Below are positions 1 to 8,252 of a stretch of DNA of 64,000 nt, piece by piece (the first letter of the stretch is position 1; each line of letters opens with the position of its first letter). The translations under genes and the position numbers were made by a program. Location: positions 2,108,001 through 2,172,000 of the forward strand of contig NZ_CP035807.1 in the NCBI RefSeq assembly GCF_008329945.1, written 5' to 3'. The notes below the pieces were generated by a model. The model saw only the letters and a program-made list of their open reading frames with translations. It had not been told where the DNA came from and did no database searches. The DNA comes from Thiospirochaeta perfilievii (GTDB lineage Bacteria > Spirochaetota > Spirochaetia > DSM-2461).

Positions 1-1268
1 TATAAGGTAAGGTAGAAATAGGAAGATAAACTAGCTTCAATTTTTATTATGTAGGATATAATTGGTAGGTAGACTTGTCCTGTACAAGTTAATTCAAAAA
101 TTGTAACCATTATACCAATTATAATTGTACCTACAACTAAACCTCTATTTCTAGTATTCTTCCTGATTACATTGTGAATCCTTTTTTTTATACCCTTTGG
201 TAGCTGTAATTTCATCTGGTTTACGCTACCTTTTTTTGCGTTATAAGCATCAAAAAAGCTTAATAAACTTAGTATTAGTAGGGCAATAATTAAGATATAT
301 TTTATCACTTTTGAAATTATTGGAAAAATAAAGGCGGTTCTTATAACATTAAGTAGACCTAGACCAACTAGGTAGTAGGATAAAAAAATTGTTATAGTGA
401 ATATAATACCAACTGTTAAAATCTCTTTACGCCCTCTTCCTACATAAAAGAGGGATGATATTAAAAAGAGAAGAGTGGTAAAAGCGCATGGATTTACTCC
501 ATCTAAAAGACCTGCAAAAAATATAGGAAGGGGCTTTAGGTACTCTAGAGTATTTCTGTATTTTTCATTAAGTGTGGTCTCTTGTTTAAAAGATAATATC
601 TTCTTAAATTTTTCAATATTTACTTCTCCTCCCTGTAGAACTCTATCTTTATAGATTAATAGGGGAAACTCTTTAAGTCCTATATCTAATAATTTCAACT
701 TCTTCTCTAGGGAGGTCAGCTCCTCTTTTTCTAAAATATTGTGTTTTTTTATGGTGTATTCAACTCCAGCATCCATAATAAACTCTTCGCATGTAGAGCA
801 ACCAGGGGAGTAATAGATATCAGCTATAATCCAACTATCTAATATCTTCTTAGCCCTCTCTTGATCCTCTATAGCCTTCTCCTTCTCTCTGCACTCTGGG
901 CATCCCATAGAGAGGGTCTCTTTAGGAGGATCTGGAAGAGTTACAAATACTTTTGTTGTAGTCTTCTTCCCATTTTTATCAACAAGCATGTGTCTACTCA
1001 TTACACCATAACCTTCAGGTTCTAGGGTAAGGTTAAAAAGAGATCTCTCTCCTGCACTTATTGTTCTAGACTGGGGATCTATAGACAAACAGTCACAAAG
1101 GGAGAGAAAGGTTATTTCTAGATCGGTACTACTACTATTGGTAACGCTAATTTCCTGGGTTATAACCTCCATTGAAAGGGCATTCCCTAGGTTTATTTCC
1201 CCGGTCAGCTCTAAAGAAAAGAGTAGACCGGGTATAGCGGTTAGTATTAAAGTAAGGATGTTTTTAAT
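1..1268 (-). CDS. DUF1573-like / thioredoxin-like / CcdA-DsbD-like membrane fusion protein (partial, runs off left edge)
   Basis: This open frame continues from just after livF to the left edge (about 422 codons visible; the C-terminus is missing). Seen: a hydrophobic signal-like N-terminus; a DUF1573-like beta domain at about residues 20-115 with the pattern LCDCLS; a thioredoxin/glutaredoxin-like segment with a CSTC motif at about 157-160; and from about 243 a polytopic membrane domain with GVNPCAF (C about 261) and, later, ELTCTGQVYLP (C about 395). That cysteine pair is typical of CcdA/DsbD-type electron carriers. Inferred role: moving reducing equivalents across the membrane to periplasmic thiols. 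No ATG, GTG or TTG lies near the 5' end in frame. The best start is ATT at 1268, 7 nt after a GGAG inside the livF end; the first in-frame ATG is at 1172, inside the DUF1573-like domain. It is probably the last gene of the liv transcript. Confidence 0.72.
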   Translation of the reverse strand, partial: MKNILTLILTAIPGLLFSLELTGEINLGNALSMEVITQEISVTNSSSTDLEITFLSLCDCLSIDPQSRTISAGERSLFNLTLEPEGYGVMSRHMLVDKNGKKTTTKVFVTLPDPPKETLSMGCPECREKEKAIEDQERAKKILDSWIIADIYYSPGCSTCEEFIMDAGVEYTIKKHNILEKEELTSLEKKLKLLDIGLKEFPLLIYKDRVLQGGEVNIEKFKKILSFKQETTLNEKYRNTLEYLKPLPIFFAGLLDGVNPCAFTTLLFLISSLFYVGRGRKEILTVGIIFTITIFLSYYLVGLGLLNVIRTAFIFPIISKVIKYILIIALLILSLLSFFDAYNAKKGSVNQMKLQLPKGIKKRIHNVIRKNTRNRGLVVGTIIIGIMVTIFELTCTGQVYLPIISYIIKIEASLSSYFYLTL

Positions 1269-1270
1269 GA

Positions 1271-1978
1271 TTAAGCTCCAAGGTAGGCCTTTCGAACTTC
1301 GTCGTTTTTAAGTAGGTTCTCACCTGTATCTGTCATTGTTATTACACCATTTTGCAACACATAACCTCTATCAGATATCTTAAGAGCCTGATTTGCATTT
1401 TGCTCAACTAAGAATACTGTGATGTTATAATCCCGATTTACACGTTTTATTTCCTCAAATATCTGAGCTACAATAATTGGTGCTAAACCTAGGGATGGTT
1501 CGTCTAATAAAAGTAGTTTTGGTTCCATCATAAGTGCCCTGGAGATAGTTAACATCTGTTGCTCCCCACCAGATAGAGTTCCTCCTAATTGGTTTCTTCT
1601 CTCACCTAAAATAGGAAACATTGTATACATAAATTCAATATCTTTCTTAATCTGTTTTTTATCATTTCTAAGAAAGGCTCCTAACTCTAGGTTTTCTAAA
1701 ACTGTAAGTCCTGGAAAAATTCTTCTACCTTCTGGAGCTTGAGTAATACCCAGGCTTACTATTTTATCTGGAGTCATGCCATTTAGTTCTTTTCCGTCAA
1801 ATGTTATAGTACCAGACCGAGGTTGCTCCAATCCTGAAATAGAGAGAAGTGTAGTTGACTTTCCTGCTCCGTTTGCTCCAATTAAAGATATTATCTCACC
1901 CTGTTGTACTTCTAGAGAGATACCCTTTAATGCATGAATGTGACCATAATATGTGTGGATGTTATCAATTTTTAACAT
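1271..1978 (-). CDS. livF: Branched-chain amino acid ABC transporter, ATP-binding protein LivF
   Basis: This is one of the two cytoplasmic ATPases that power import through LivH/LivM. At 235 aa it has the usual LivF length. Seen: Walker A GANGAGKST at residues 34-42, the ABC signature LSGGEQQ near 135, Walker B LLLLDEPSLGL near 155-165, and the H-loop region VFLVEQN typical of LivF, where the LivG counterpart has LLIEHDM. The start ATG (1978) shares its A with the livG stop (TAATG), so the two are probably translationally coupled. It is the last transporter gene in the order livK-H-M-G-F. The substrate is inferred from family: leucine, isoleucine and valine, but related systems carry other amino acids or amides. 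Confidence 0.93.
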   Translation of the reverse strand: MLKIDNIHTYYGHIHALKGISLEVQQGEIISLIGANGAGKSTTLLSISGLEQPRSGTITFDGKELNGMTPDKIVSLGITQAPEGRRIFPGLTVLENLELGAFLRNDKKQIKKDIEFMYTMFPILGERRNQLGGTLSGGEQQMLTISRALMMEPKLLLLDEPSLGLAPIIVAQIFEEIKRVNRDYNITVFLVEQNANQALKISDRGYVLQNGVITMTDTGENLLKNDEVRKAYLGA

Positions 1979-2763
1979 TAAAACTCCTCTCCTAAATATG
2001 CTTTTATAACAACTGGATTATTTACTGTCTCTTCAGGTGTCCCCTTTGCTATTAGTTTTCCATAGTCCATTACATAACACATATCGGATAAATTCATAAC
2101 AAGGTGCATATCATGTTCTATTAAGAGTATTGATAGGTCGTGTTCTGACTTTAGTTTTTCAATAGTTGTAATTAGAGAAATGGTCTCTTGGGGGTTCATT
2201 CCTGCGGCCGGCTCATCTAATAGTAGAACTTGAGGGTCCGTTGCCAATGCTCTAGCTATTTCAAGTAGTCTCTGGGCCCCGTAGGGTAGGTTACAGGCAA
2301 ACTCATTGGCAAATTGATCCAATTCTAGCTTTTTTAATATCTCATAACTGTCATGGATAATTCTTTGCTCTTCCTCTCTTGTTTTTTTACCATTAATAAT
2401 AGCATTAAAGATATTTGCCTTAGTAACTGTATGTCTCCCAATCATTACATTTTCTAATACTGTCATGTCTTGGAATAGTCTTATATTCTGAAATGTCCTA
2501 GCAAGACCAAGTTCTGTTATTTTATTAGGTTTAAGTCCATTTGCTCGCACAATTTTACCGTTAGGTTGGGTTATATTTATGTCCCCGGAGGTTGGCTCGT
2601 AAACTCCTGTAACACAGTTAAAAAATGTTGTTTTTCCAGCTCCATTGGGACCTATTAATGCAGTAATTTCTGACTTGTTAACATCCAATGAGACATTGTT
2701 TACTGCTTTAAGACCTCCAAACTGCATTAGAAGGTTTTTAATTTCTAAAACTTTATTACTCAT
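1978..2763 (-). CDS. livG: Branched-chain amino acid ABC transporter, ATP-binding protein LivG
   Basis: This is the second ATPase of the Liv importer, 261 aa. Seen: Walker A GPNGAGKTT near residues 38-46, the LivG-type degenerate signature LPYGAQRLLEIARAL near 160, Walker B VLLLDEPAAGM, and the C-terminal Liv-specific extension ending IAKGTPEETVNNPVVIKAYLGEEF (the last part of which is the usual LivG/LivF C-terminal motif). The start overlaps the end of livM by 8 bases and the stop overlaps the livF start by one base, so this is a compact, coupled operon. Family knowledge: LivG and LivF form the heterodimeric nucleotide-binding unit. Confidence 0.93.
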   Translation of the reverse strand: MSNKVLEIKNLLMQFGGLKAVNNVSLDVNKSEITALIGPNGAGKTTFFNCVTGVYEPTSGDINITQPNGKIVRANGLKPNKITELGLARTFQNIRLFQDMTVLENVMIGRHTVTKANIFNAIINGKKTREEEQRIIHDSYEILKKLELDQFANEFACNLPYGAQRLLEIARALATDPQVLLLDEPAAGMNPQETISLITTIEKLKSEHDLSILLIEHDMHLVMNLSDMCYVMDYGKLIAKGTPEETVNNPVVIKAYLGEEF

Positions 2764-3970
2764 TGGTAAGGTCTCCTTCTATTTTATAAACTTTTCGTAC
2801 ATTTTGGATTATTCCTCCTGGCCTGAATACCATCATTACCACTAATAAAAATCCAAAAATTAACATTCTATACTGCTGAAAAGCTCTAAGATATTCTGGT
2901 AGAAGTATAATAATTAATGCTCCTAAAATTACTCCACGAACTGAACCCTTTCCTCCTAAAACAACTATACAAAGAATCATTATTGATTCCCAAACAGTAA
3001 ATGACTGAGGGTTTATAAATGTGTTTTTAGCTGCAAAAAGAACACCAGCTATACCAGCAATTGCGGCACTAATAATGAACAGGGTTAGTTTTGACTTATG
3101 TAGATCAATACCCATTGACTCACAGGCTATATCATCCTCTCTCATGGCAACCCATGATCGCCCAACCCTTGAGTTCTCCATTCGCCATACAATAAATATT
3201 ACTAAAATTACTACAGCTAATGCTATTAGATAGATATATCTTGTAGATCCAAAAGAACCAAATGTATGACCAAAAAAAGAAGGTTTCGGAATTTTTGCAA
3301 TTCCTGAAGAACCGTTAGTTAAACTATCGAAATTCTCGGTTACTATTCGTGTCATCTCTCCAAAACCTAGTGTTACAATGGCTAAATAGTCACCTTTTAG
3401 TCTTAATACAGGAAGACCTACTATAAAACCAAATAGGGCACTAGCTATACCTCCTAGTGGTAGAGCTACCCAAAAGTCTACACCAAAATTCATATTTAAT
3501 ATGGCATAGGTATAAGCTCCTACTCCAAAATATGCGGCATAACCAAGATTTAAAAGCCCTCCGAGACCTACAACAATGTTGAGTCCAAGACCTAATATAA
3601 TGTAGATTAGAGCAGATGTTATAATCCCAGTAGTATAAGGTGATGTTATAAAAGGTATTGCAGTAATTAATACTAATGCAGTAATCAAAACTGACTTTAA
3701 AACTCCTGGTTTTGATATAGTAGTGTGGTATCTTTGTCCAATTTTACTCTCTTTAAACTTAAATGTTACACCTGCTTTTTGTCTCTCAAGCTGTTTTATC
3801 CACAGAAAACTTATTAAGAAAACTACAGATCCAACTAGTAGTATCATATACCAACGCCATGTTATCTCTCTGTCTATTGTATTTACTTTAATAACAGTAA
3901 TAGGGAATGTTAAAAGTACACCCAATAGAGCGTTAATTGCTGATTTTTTTAAAATTTCAATATTACTCAT
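2756..3970 (-). CDS. livM: Branched-chain amino acid ABC transporter, permease LivM
   Basis: This is the larger permease of the Liv importer, 404 aa. Seen: two early transmembrane segments (about residues 12-30 and 40-57), a basic hydrophilic stretch, then a typical LivM core of about eight helices with the conserved LGLGLNIVVGLGGLLNLGYA segment (about 125-145) and the cytoplasmic coupling loop containing NSRVGRSWVAMREDDIACESMGI, where the EAA-like loop contacts the ATPases. The N-terminal extension matches the longer LivM class. It lies 1 base after livH and overlaps livG by 8 bases. It acts in the inner membrane as a heterodimer with LivH. Confidence 0.92.
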   Translation of the reverse strand: MSNIEILKKSAINALLGVLLTFPITVIKVNTIDREITWRWYMILLVGSVVFLISFLWIKQLERQKAGVTFKFKESKIGQRYHTTISKPGVLKSVLITALVLITAIPFITSPYTTGIITSALIYIILGLGLNIVVGLGGLLNLGYAAYFGVGAYTYAILNMNFGVDFWVALPLGGIASALFGFIVGLPVLRLKGDYLAIVTLGFGEMTRIVTENFDSLTNGSSGIAKIPKPSFFGHTFGSFGSTRYIYLIALAVVILVIFIVWRMENSRVGRSWVAMREDDIACESMGIDLHKSKLTLFIISAAIAGIAGVLFAAKNTFINPQSFTVWESIMILCIVVLGGKGSVRGVILGALIIILLPEYLRAFQQYRMLIFGFLLVVMMVFRPGGIIQNVRKVYKIEGDLTNE

Positions 3971-3971
3971 A

Positions 3972-4880
3972 TTACACCTTCTGCTTTTGAGACTTACCTA
4001 AAAGTCCATCTGGTTTAAAGGTTAAAATTACAATTAGTACAACAAAGGCAAAAAGATCTTCGTAGTTACTTGAAATGTATCCTGTTCCAAAACTCTCTAC
4101 TAATCCCAGTACAATACTACCTAACACAGCACCTGCTAGACTTCCAATTCCACCTAAAACAGCAGCAACAAATGCTTTTATACCAACTATAAAACCAATA
4201 TAAAAGTTGATCTGTCCCATTTGTGAGCTTATTAAAACTCCACCAATAGCAGCAGCGGCAGACCCAATTAAGAAAGTAAAACTAATAACCCTATTTATGT
4301 TAATACCTAGAAGTTGGGCCATTTTTGTATCTTGGGATGTTGCCCTCATTGCCTTTCCTGTTTTTGTAAATTTTACAAGTAGGGTAAAGCCTAATAGAAA
4401 TAGAGCTGTACATATATATATTAATACCTGAGCAGAGCTCAAGTAGTTTTCTACTGGTTTAAGAAATTTAAAATCGGGAATTAAATTTGGGAATGATAAA
4501 AAATCTGATGTTTGAAATAATAATACAAAATTTTGTAAAAACATAGAAACACCAATCGCGCTGATTAAAGCGGATAATCTTTGGGATTTCCTTAAAGGTT
4601 TATATGCTATTTTTTCAATAGTAACACCATAAGCAGATGAATAGATAATAGCTACAATTGTGGCTACCACTAATGAAAGAACTGGGTTTATACCTGCATA
4701 ACTCATTAAGCTTGCAATTATAAGTCCTGTAAAAGCCCCTAGCATATATAGTTCACCATGAGCAAAGTTTATCAGTTTTATTATACCGTAAACCATTGTA
4801 TAACCTAGGGCAATTAGTGCATAAATACTACCCCTAGTCAAACCACTTAAAAGTAGCTTAAAAAAGTATCCAACGTCCAT
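3972..4880 (-). CDS. livH: Branched-chain amino acid ABC transporter, permease LivH
   Basis: This is the smaller permease of the Liv importer, 302 aa. Seen: N-terminal LLLSGLTRGSIYALIALGY, the classic LivH opening, then GIIKLINFAHGELYMLGAF, and near residues 175-195 the ATPase-coupling loop TKTGKAMRATSQD. About eight transmembrane helices are visible. A strong Shine-Dalgarno (AAAGGAG) lies just before the ATG at 4880. An intrinsic-terminator-like hairpin separates livH from livK upstream (4894-4922), so permease expression is probably set below that of the binding protein. Confidence 0.93.
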   Translation of the reverse strand: MDVGYFFKLLLSGLTRGSIYALIALGYTMVYGIIKLINFAHGELYMLGAFTGLIIASLMSYAGINPVLSLVVATIVAIIYSSAYGVTIEKIAYKPLRKSQRLSALISAIGVSMFLQNFVLLFQTSDFLSFPNLIPDFKFLKPVENYLSSAQVLIYICTALFLLGFTLLVKFTKTGKAMRATSQDTKMAQLLGININRVISFTFLIGSAAAAIGGVLISSQMGQINFYIGFIVGIKAFVAAVLGGIGSLAGAVLGSIVLGLVESFGTGYISSNYEDLFAFVVLIVILTFKPDGLLGKSQKQKV

Positions 4881-4893
4881 TAAGACTCCTTTA

Positions 4894-4922
4894 ATAAAAA
4901 TGGGGATAAATAAATATCCCCA
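4894..4922 (-). terminator. Intrinsic terminator/attenuator between livK and livH
   Basis: Read on the minus strand, the perfect 8-bp stem TGGGGATA/TATCCCCA (4901-4922) has a 6-nt loop and is followed at once by a T-rich tract (TTTTTATT). It lies after the livK stop and before the livH ribosome-binding site. Partial read-through would give more LivK than permease, a usual arrangement for binding-protein transporters. Confidence 0.75.
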
Positions 4923-4931
4923 CTCTATTTC

Positions 4932-6047
4932 TTATTTTACTTCTACGTATACACCATCTTTTACTTGGAATGGCTTAAACTCTACACCAATAGGGTCTCC
5001 AGTCTCACTGAAACCAATATTACCTAAAGTTGTATCAAATCTATTTGTTTGTAGTGCTTTTCTTACAGCTTCATAATCTGTAGTACCTGCAATCTCAATA
5101 GCTTTTAATAATGACTCAATTGCTGCACATGCATTTAAGAAGAAAGCACCAGGTTTTTCTCCATACTTCTCTTCATGTAGTTTAATAGCTTCCTGTGCCA
5201 TTTTATTTGAAGAAGTATCCTCAGGTCCTGTTGCATAAACACCTTCAGCATACTCTCTAGCTACTTGAATAAATGTATTATCTTTTACACCATCATCAGA
5301 GATAAATGGTATATCGTTGTTTGATTTTTTCATCTGGGTAACAAGTTTTGAAGCCTCTGGGTGATATCCACCATAAACTACAGCATCTGCATTTGAACCG
5401 CTAACTTTATTGATTATTGCAGAGTAGTCCACAGCACCTACAGTTATACCATCAAATAGTACTACCTCTGTTACACCCTCAGCTTCTACTAACTCTTTAA
5501 CTGCTGTTGCAAAACTTTTTCCATAATCTCCCTTATCGTGGAGTACGGCTATTTTCTTAAGACCTAGATCTTTTACTAAATTTGCAGCTGTTACAGCTTG
5601 GAAGCTATCTTTTGCTATTGCTCTAAAGAAGTTTGGATATTCACCATCGGTTAAATCATTACTTGTTGCAGAAGGGGTAATAGCTACAATATTTGCATCT
5701 CTATAGATACTCATAGCTGCCTTAGTTGTTCCACTACAGATATGTCCAATTATACCATCAACCTTCATTCCTACTAATTTAGCTGCAACATTTGTTGCTA
5801 GCTCAGGTTTACATGACTCATCTTCAGCAAAAAATTCGATTTTACGACCTAAAACACCACCTTTAGCGTTCCACATCTCTGTATAGATCTCTACAGCTCT
5901 TACGGTTGGAATCCCGTAGGATGCTAAATCCCCTGACTGGGCACCAGGAACACCTATCTTAATAGGGGCATTAGTAGCCGCTTCCTTAGAACAACTAGCT
6001 AACATTATTAGAGTTAGTATAGCGATCATCAAGTTTTTAATTTTCAT
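4932..6047 (-). CDS. livK: Branched-chain amino acid ABC transporter, substrate-binding lipoprotein LivK
   Basis: This is the periplasmic-face binding protein of the Liv importer, 371 aa. Seen: a lipoprotein signal ending LIMLASCSK (lipidated Cys about residue 19), then the type I periplasmic-binding fold with KIGVPGAQSGDLASYG near 33-48 and GVLGRKIEFFAEDESCKPELA, the usual LIVBP landmarks. Later segments (AVLHDKGDYGKSFA, VVYGGYHPEASKLVTQMK) also fit the Leu/Ile/Val-binding family. The Shine-Dalgarno AAGGAGAG sits 4-5 nt before the ATG. It is the first gene of the operon and lies under its own promoter with a palindromic operator-like element (6090-6108). The exact ligand cannot be read from sequence. 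Confidence 0.92.
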   Translation of the reverse strand: MKIKNLMIAILTLIMLASCSKEAATNAPIKIGVPGAQSGDLASYGIPTVRAVEIYTEMWNAKGGVLGRKIEFFAEDESCKPELATNVAAKLVGMKVDGIIGHICSGTTKAAMSIYRDANIVAITPSATSNDLTDGEYPNFFRAIAKDSFQAVTAANLVKDLGLKKIAVLHDKGDYGKSFATAVKELVEAEGVTEVVLFDGITVGAVDYSAIINKVSGSNADAVVYGGYHPEASKLVTQMKKSNNDIPFISDDGVKDNTFIQVAREYAEGVYATGPEDTSSNKMAQEAIKLHEEKYGEKPGAFFLNACAAIESLLKAIEIAGTTDYEAVRKALQTNRFDTTLGNIGFSETGDPIGVEFKPFQVKDGVYVEVK

Positions 6048-6079
6048 ATTCTCTCCTTAAAAAACGTAAAACAGATATG

Positions 6080-6108
6080 CTATTAACATATTTACGATAA
6101 TCGTAAAT
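6080..6108 (-). promoter_or_regulatory. livK promoter with overlapping 19-bp palindrome
   Basis: The sequence ATTTACGATAATCGTAAAT (6090-6108) is a perfect 9-bp inverted repeat around one base. On the minus strand a candidate -35 (TTTACG, 6107-6102) lies in it, and a -10 (TAATAG, 6085-6080) follows after 16 bp, about 33 nt before livK. A repressor bound there would block the -35. The regulator is not in the window. Confidence 0.55.
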
Positions 6109-6405
6109 CTATGAAAATTTCATCTTTTTTACTTTAGTGAATTATCCTGTTATTATACAGAGACGGGCAAAGTTTGAAAAGGAAAAGTTGTATAATTTTC
6201 GAATAGGATTTGTTTGTAAGTGGGTTTTGAATGTATTATATTTGCAATATGGCCTATATCTTTTTGAAATATATGGTTGTTTAAGTCGGTATTACATTGA
6301 ATATGTGTTATGTTTGTATATTATAAGAATTTAGTTCACTTTAATTATAATACGAAAGTGATATTGACATTAGACGTAAGATCACAATGTATTTTATTTG
6401 GATGT

Positions 6406-6443
6406 AGCCAGCATTTATCAAATTATATTTACAAATACTGGCT
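6406..6443. repeat. Inverted repeat downstream of trxB
   Basis: An 11-bp stem, AGCCAGCATTT with AAATACTGGCT, has one wobble position and a 16-nt loop. It sits 8 nt beyond the trxB stop. There is no clear T-tract on either strand, so it is at best a weak terminator or a 3'-end stabilising hairpin. Confidence 0.45.
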
Positions 6444-6450
6444 TGGGTTC

Positions 6451-7395
6451 TTACTCTTTTTCCGCTAACCACCGCTCTGTTTCTAGGGCTGCCATGCATC
6501 CTGTTCCAGCAGCAGTAATTGCTTGTCTATATTTACTATCCATAACATCTCCACATGCAAACACACCTTCGATGTTAGTTTTTGTAGTCCCTTTTTCTGT
6601 TAATAGGTAACCGTTCTCGTCGGTATCTAAAAACTCCTTGAAAAGTTCTGTATTTGGCTTATGTCCTACAGCTATAAATAGGCCTTTTACACCAATCTCC
6701 CTCTTCTCTCCCGTTTTATTATTTATTACCCTAACATCTTCTAGGGGACCTGTATCTCCACCTAATACCTCATCCAACTCTGTATTCCAGAGAATTTCAA
6801 CCTTAGGGTTATTTTCAGCTCTTTTTTGCATAGCTTTACTTGCCCTTAGTTCATCTCTTCTGTGCATTAGGTAAACCTTTGAGCAGAAGTTAGTTAGATA
6901 GATAGCTTCTTCTACAGCAGTATCTCCACCACCAATTACAGCAACATCCTTACCTTTGAAAAAGAATCCATCACATGTTGCACATGCGGAGACTCCACGA
7001 CCCTTAAATTTCTCTTCACTCTCATTACCAAGGTATTTAGCTGTAGCTCCTGTGGATATAATTAAGGAATCGCAACTGTATTTTTTCCCATAGGTCTCTA
7101 AAATAAAGGGTCTTTTTGAAAGGTCTGCCTTTGTCACTTCATCTTCAATTATTTGTGTATTAAATCTTAATGCTTGCTTTTCCATATCAAGCATAAGTTC
7201 ATTTCCATCTCTACCTTCAGGAAAACCTGGAAAGTTATCAATCTCTGTAGTAGTTGTAAGTTGCCCACCTTTTTGAAATCCAGATATCATTACTGGACTA
7301 AGATTTGCTCTAGCTGCATAGATAGCAGCTGTATAACCTGCTGGACCAGATCCGACAATGATTACTTTGTGGTGTTCAATAGTTGTTTCAGACAT
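6451..7395 (-). CDS. trxB: Thioredoxin reductase
   Basis: This FAD/NADPH enzyme reduces thioredoxin; its 314 aa are typical of the low-molecular-weight bacterial class. Seen: the FAD-binding GSGPAGYTAAIYAARA at residues 15-30, the redox motif CATC at 138-141 within GVSACATCDGFF, the NADPH-binding GGGDTAVEEA, a conserved HRRDELRAS, and the C-terminal FAD motif GVFACGDVMD. The start is preceded by GGGAG with good spacing. It lies 47 nt downstream of a CPBP protease gene in a minus-strand run that also holds a parvulin and arginase. It probably supplies electrons to the peroxiredoxin (18381-18995) and the thiol-redox proteins at 49542-50162 and at the left edge. Confidence 0.96.
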   Translation of the reverse strand: MSETTIEHHKVIIVGSGPAGYTAAIYAARANLSPVMISGFQKGGQLTTTTEIDNFPGFPEGRDGNELMLDMEKQALRFNTQIIEDEVTKADLSKRPFILETYGKKYSCDSLIISTGATAKYLGNESEEKFKGRGVSACATCDGFFFKGKDVAVIGGGDTAVEEAIYLTNFCSKVYLMHRRDELRASKAMQKRAENNPKVEILWNTELDEVLGGDTGPLEDVRVINNKTGEKREIGVKGLFIAVGHKPNTELFKEFLDTDENGYLLTEKGTTKTNIEGVFACGDVMDSKYRQAITAAGTGCMAALETERWLAEKE

Positions 7396-7442
7396 ATTAT
7401 ATTCTCCCTATATAGATAATATACTAAATATTTTTAATTTTG

Positions 7443-8252
7443 TTAATTATTCTTTTCAAGTTTTTTGATAATAATTACTAATAAGGCTGAAAAAAGTAGT
7501 GTTTGCAAAAGTGTTGGTAGTGGGGCAATCCCGTTGCTTAATAAAAATATTGGTGAAGATGGTAGAGGGGAGTCTGGATAGTTTACTATGTTTATTGCAA
7601 ATAGATTGTTTGCTAAGTGTACTCCGAAGCTGTACTCTAATCCCCTATATTTAACAGTTATGTAGGAGAATGTAATTGCCATTGTTAGGTAGATTAAAAA
7701 GAATGTAAAAGTACTGTTTTTTACTTCTGGATTTTTTAAGTGGGGTAGTGCAAAAAGAAGTGATGAGGCAAGTATAATAAATAGCTTGTTTTTACTAAAA
7801 CTCCTTAGGAAGTCTATTAAGTAGCCTCTGAATAAAAACTCTTCTGAAGCAACTTGGATAGGTGTAAGGGATATTGAAAGAAGTAAAAATATTAAAAACT
7901 TGCTAGGGTTAAAGTTGAAGCTAAGCTGATTTTTAAAAAATATTAGGTTATATATTAGGGTCGTGCTTTGTAGTATGAACCATATAACAAAACCTCTTAA
8001 AAACCTTTTTGTATTAATACTATTTTCTCTGTTTATAAAGTTAACTAATTTTCTTTTATGGTAAAATTTAATGATAACTAAAATTGATATTATTAGTGGA
8101 AAAAAGGAGAGATTAACACCAATAAAGGAGTTTATATCCTTTATATAGCCTAATCTGCTTATTGGTATTAAAAATATAGGGTTAAGTGATATAAATAGGA
8201 GCAGCCCTAAGACTCCTCCTATTAAGTAGTTATACCACATATTTTTAGGCAT
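7443..8252 (-). CDS. CPBP family intramembrane metalloprotease (CAAX-type)
   Basis: This is a polytopic membrane protein of 269 aa with about seven helices. It carries the Abi/CPBP motifs: SEEFLFRGYLIDFL (the EExxxR glutamate pair, about residues 137-142), FALPHLKNPE and FGVHLANNLFA, whose histidines with the glutamates form the metal site. Family members cleave within the membrane; substrates vary and cannot be inferred here. The start at 8252 shares its A with the stop of the upstream parvulin gene (TAATG). A longer reading to 8273 is possible, but it only adds residues inside that gene. It is probably coupled to the parvulin lipoprotein, which suggests envelope protein quality control. Confidence 0.85.
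   Translation of the reverse strand: MPKNMWYNYLIGGVLGLLLFISLNPIFLIPISRLGYIKDINSFIGVNLSFFPLIISILVIIKFYHKRKLVNFINRENSINTKRFLRGFVIWFILQSTTLIYNLIFFKNQLSFNFNPSKFLIFLLLSISLTPIQVASEEFLFRGYLIDFLRSFSKNKLFIILASSLLFALPHLKNPEVKNSTFTFFLIYLTMAITFSYITVKYRGLEYSFGVHLANNLFAINIVNYPDSPLPSSPIFLLSNGIAPLPTLLQTLLFSALLVIIIKKLEKNN

Larger units (their letters stand above)
6048..6450. other. 403-nt gap between livK and trxB
   Basis: This AT-rich gap lies between two minus-strand genes. It holds the livK promoter with its palindrome (6080-6108) and an inverted repeat after trxB (6406-6443). A 7-bp inverted repeat (TCACTTT/AAAGTGA) lies near 6330-6362. Short open frames here have no family resemblance, and no tRNA-like structure was seen. 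Confidence 0.6.

Noticed and set aside
6137-6334. Open frame in the livK-trxB gap
   Set aside because: No ribosome-binding site and no family resemblance; the sequence looks like AT-rich noise.
6364-6392. Plus-strand TTGACA promoter-like sequence
   Set aside because: No suitable -10 at the right distance and no plus-strand gene downstream.
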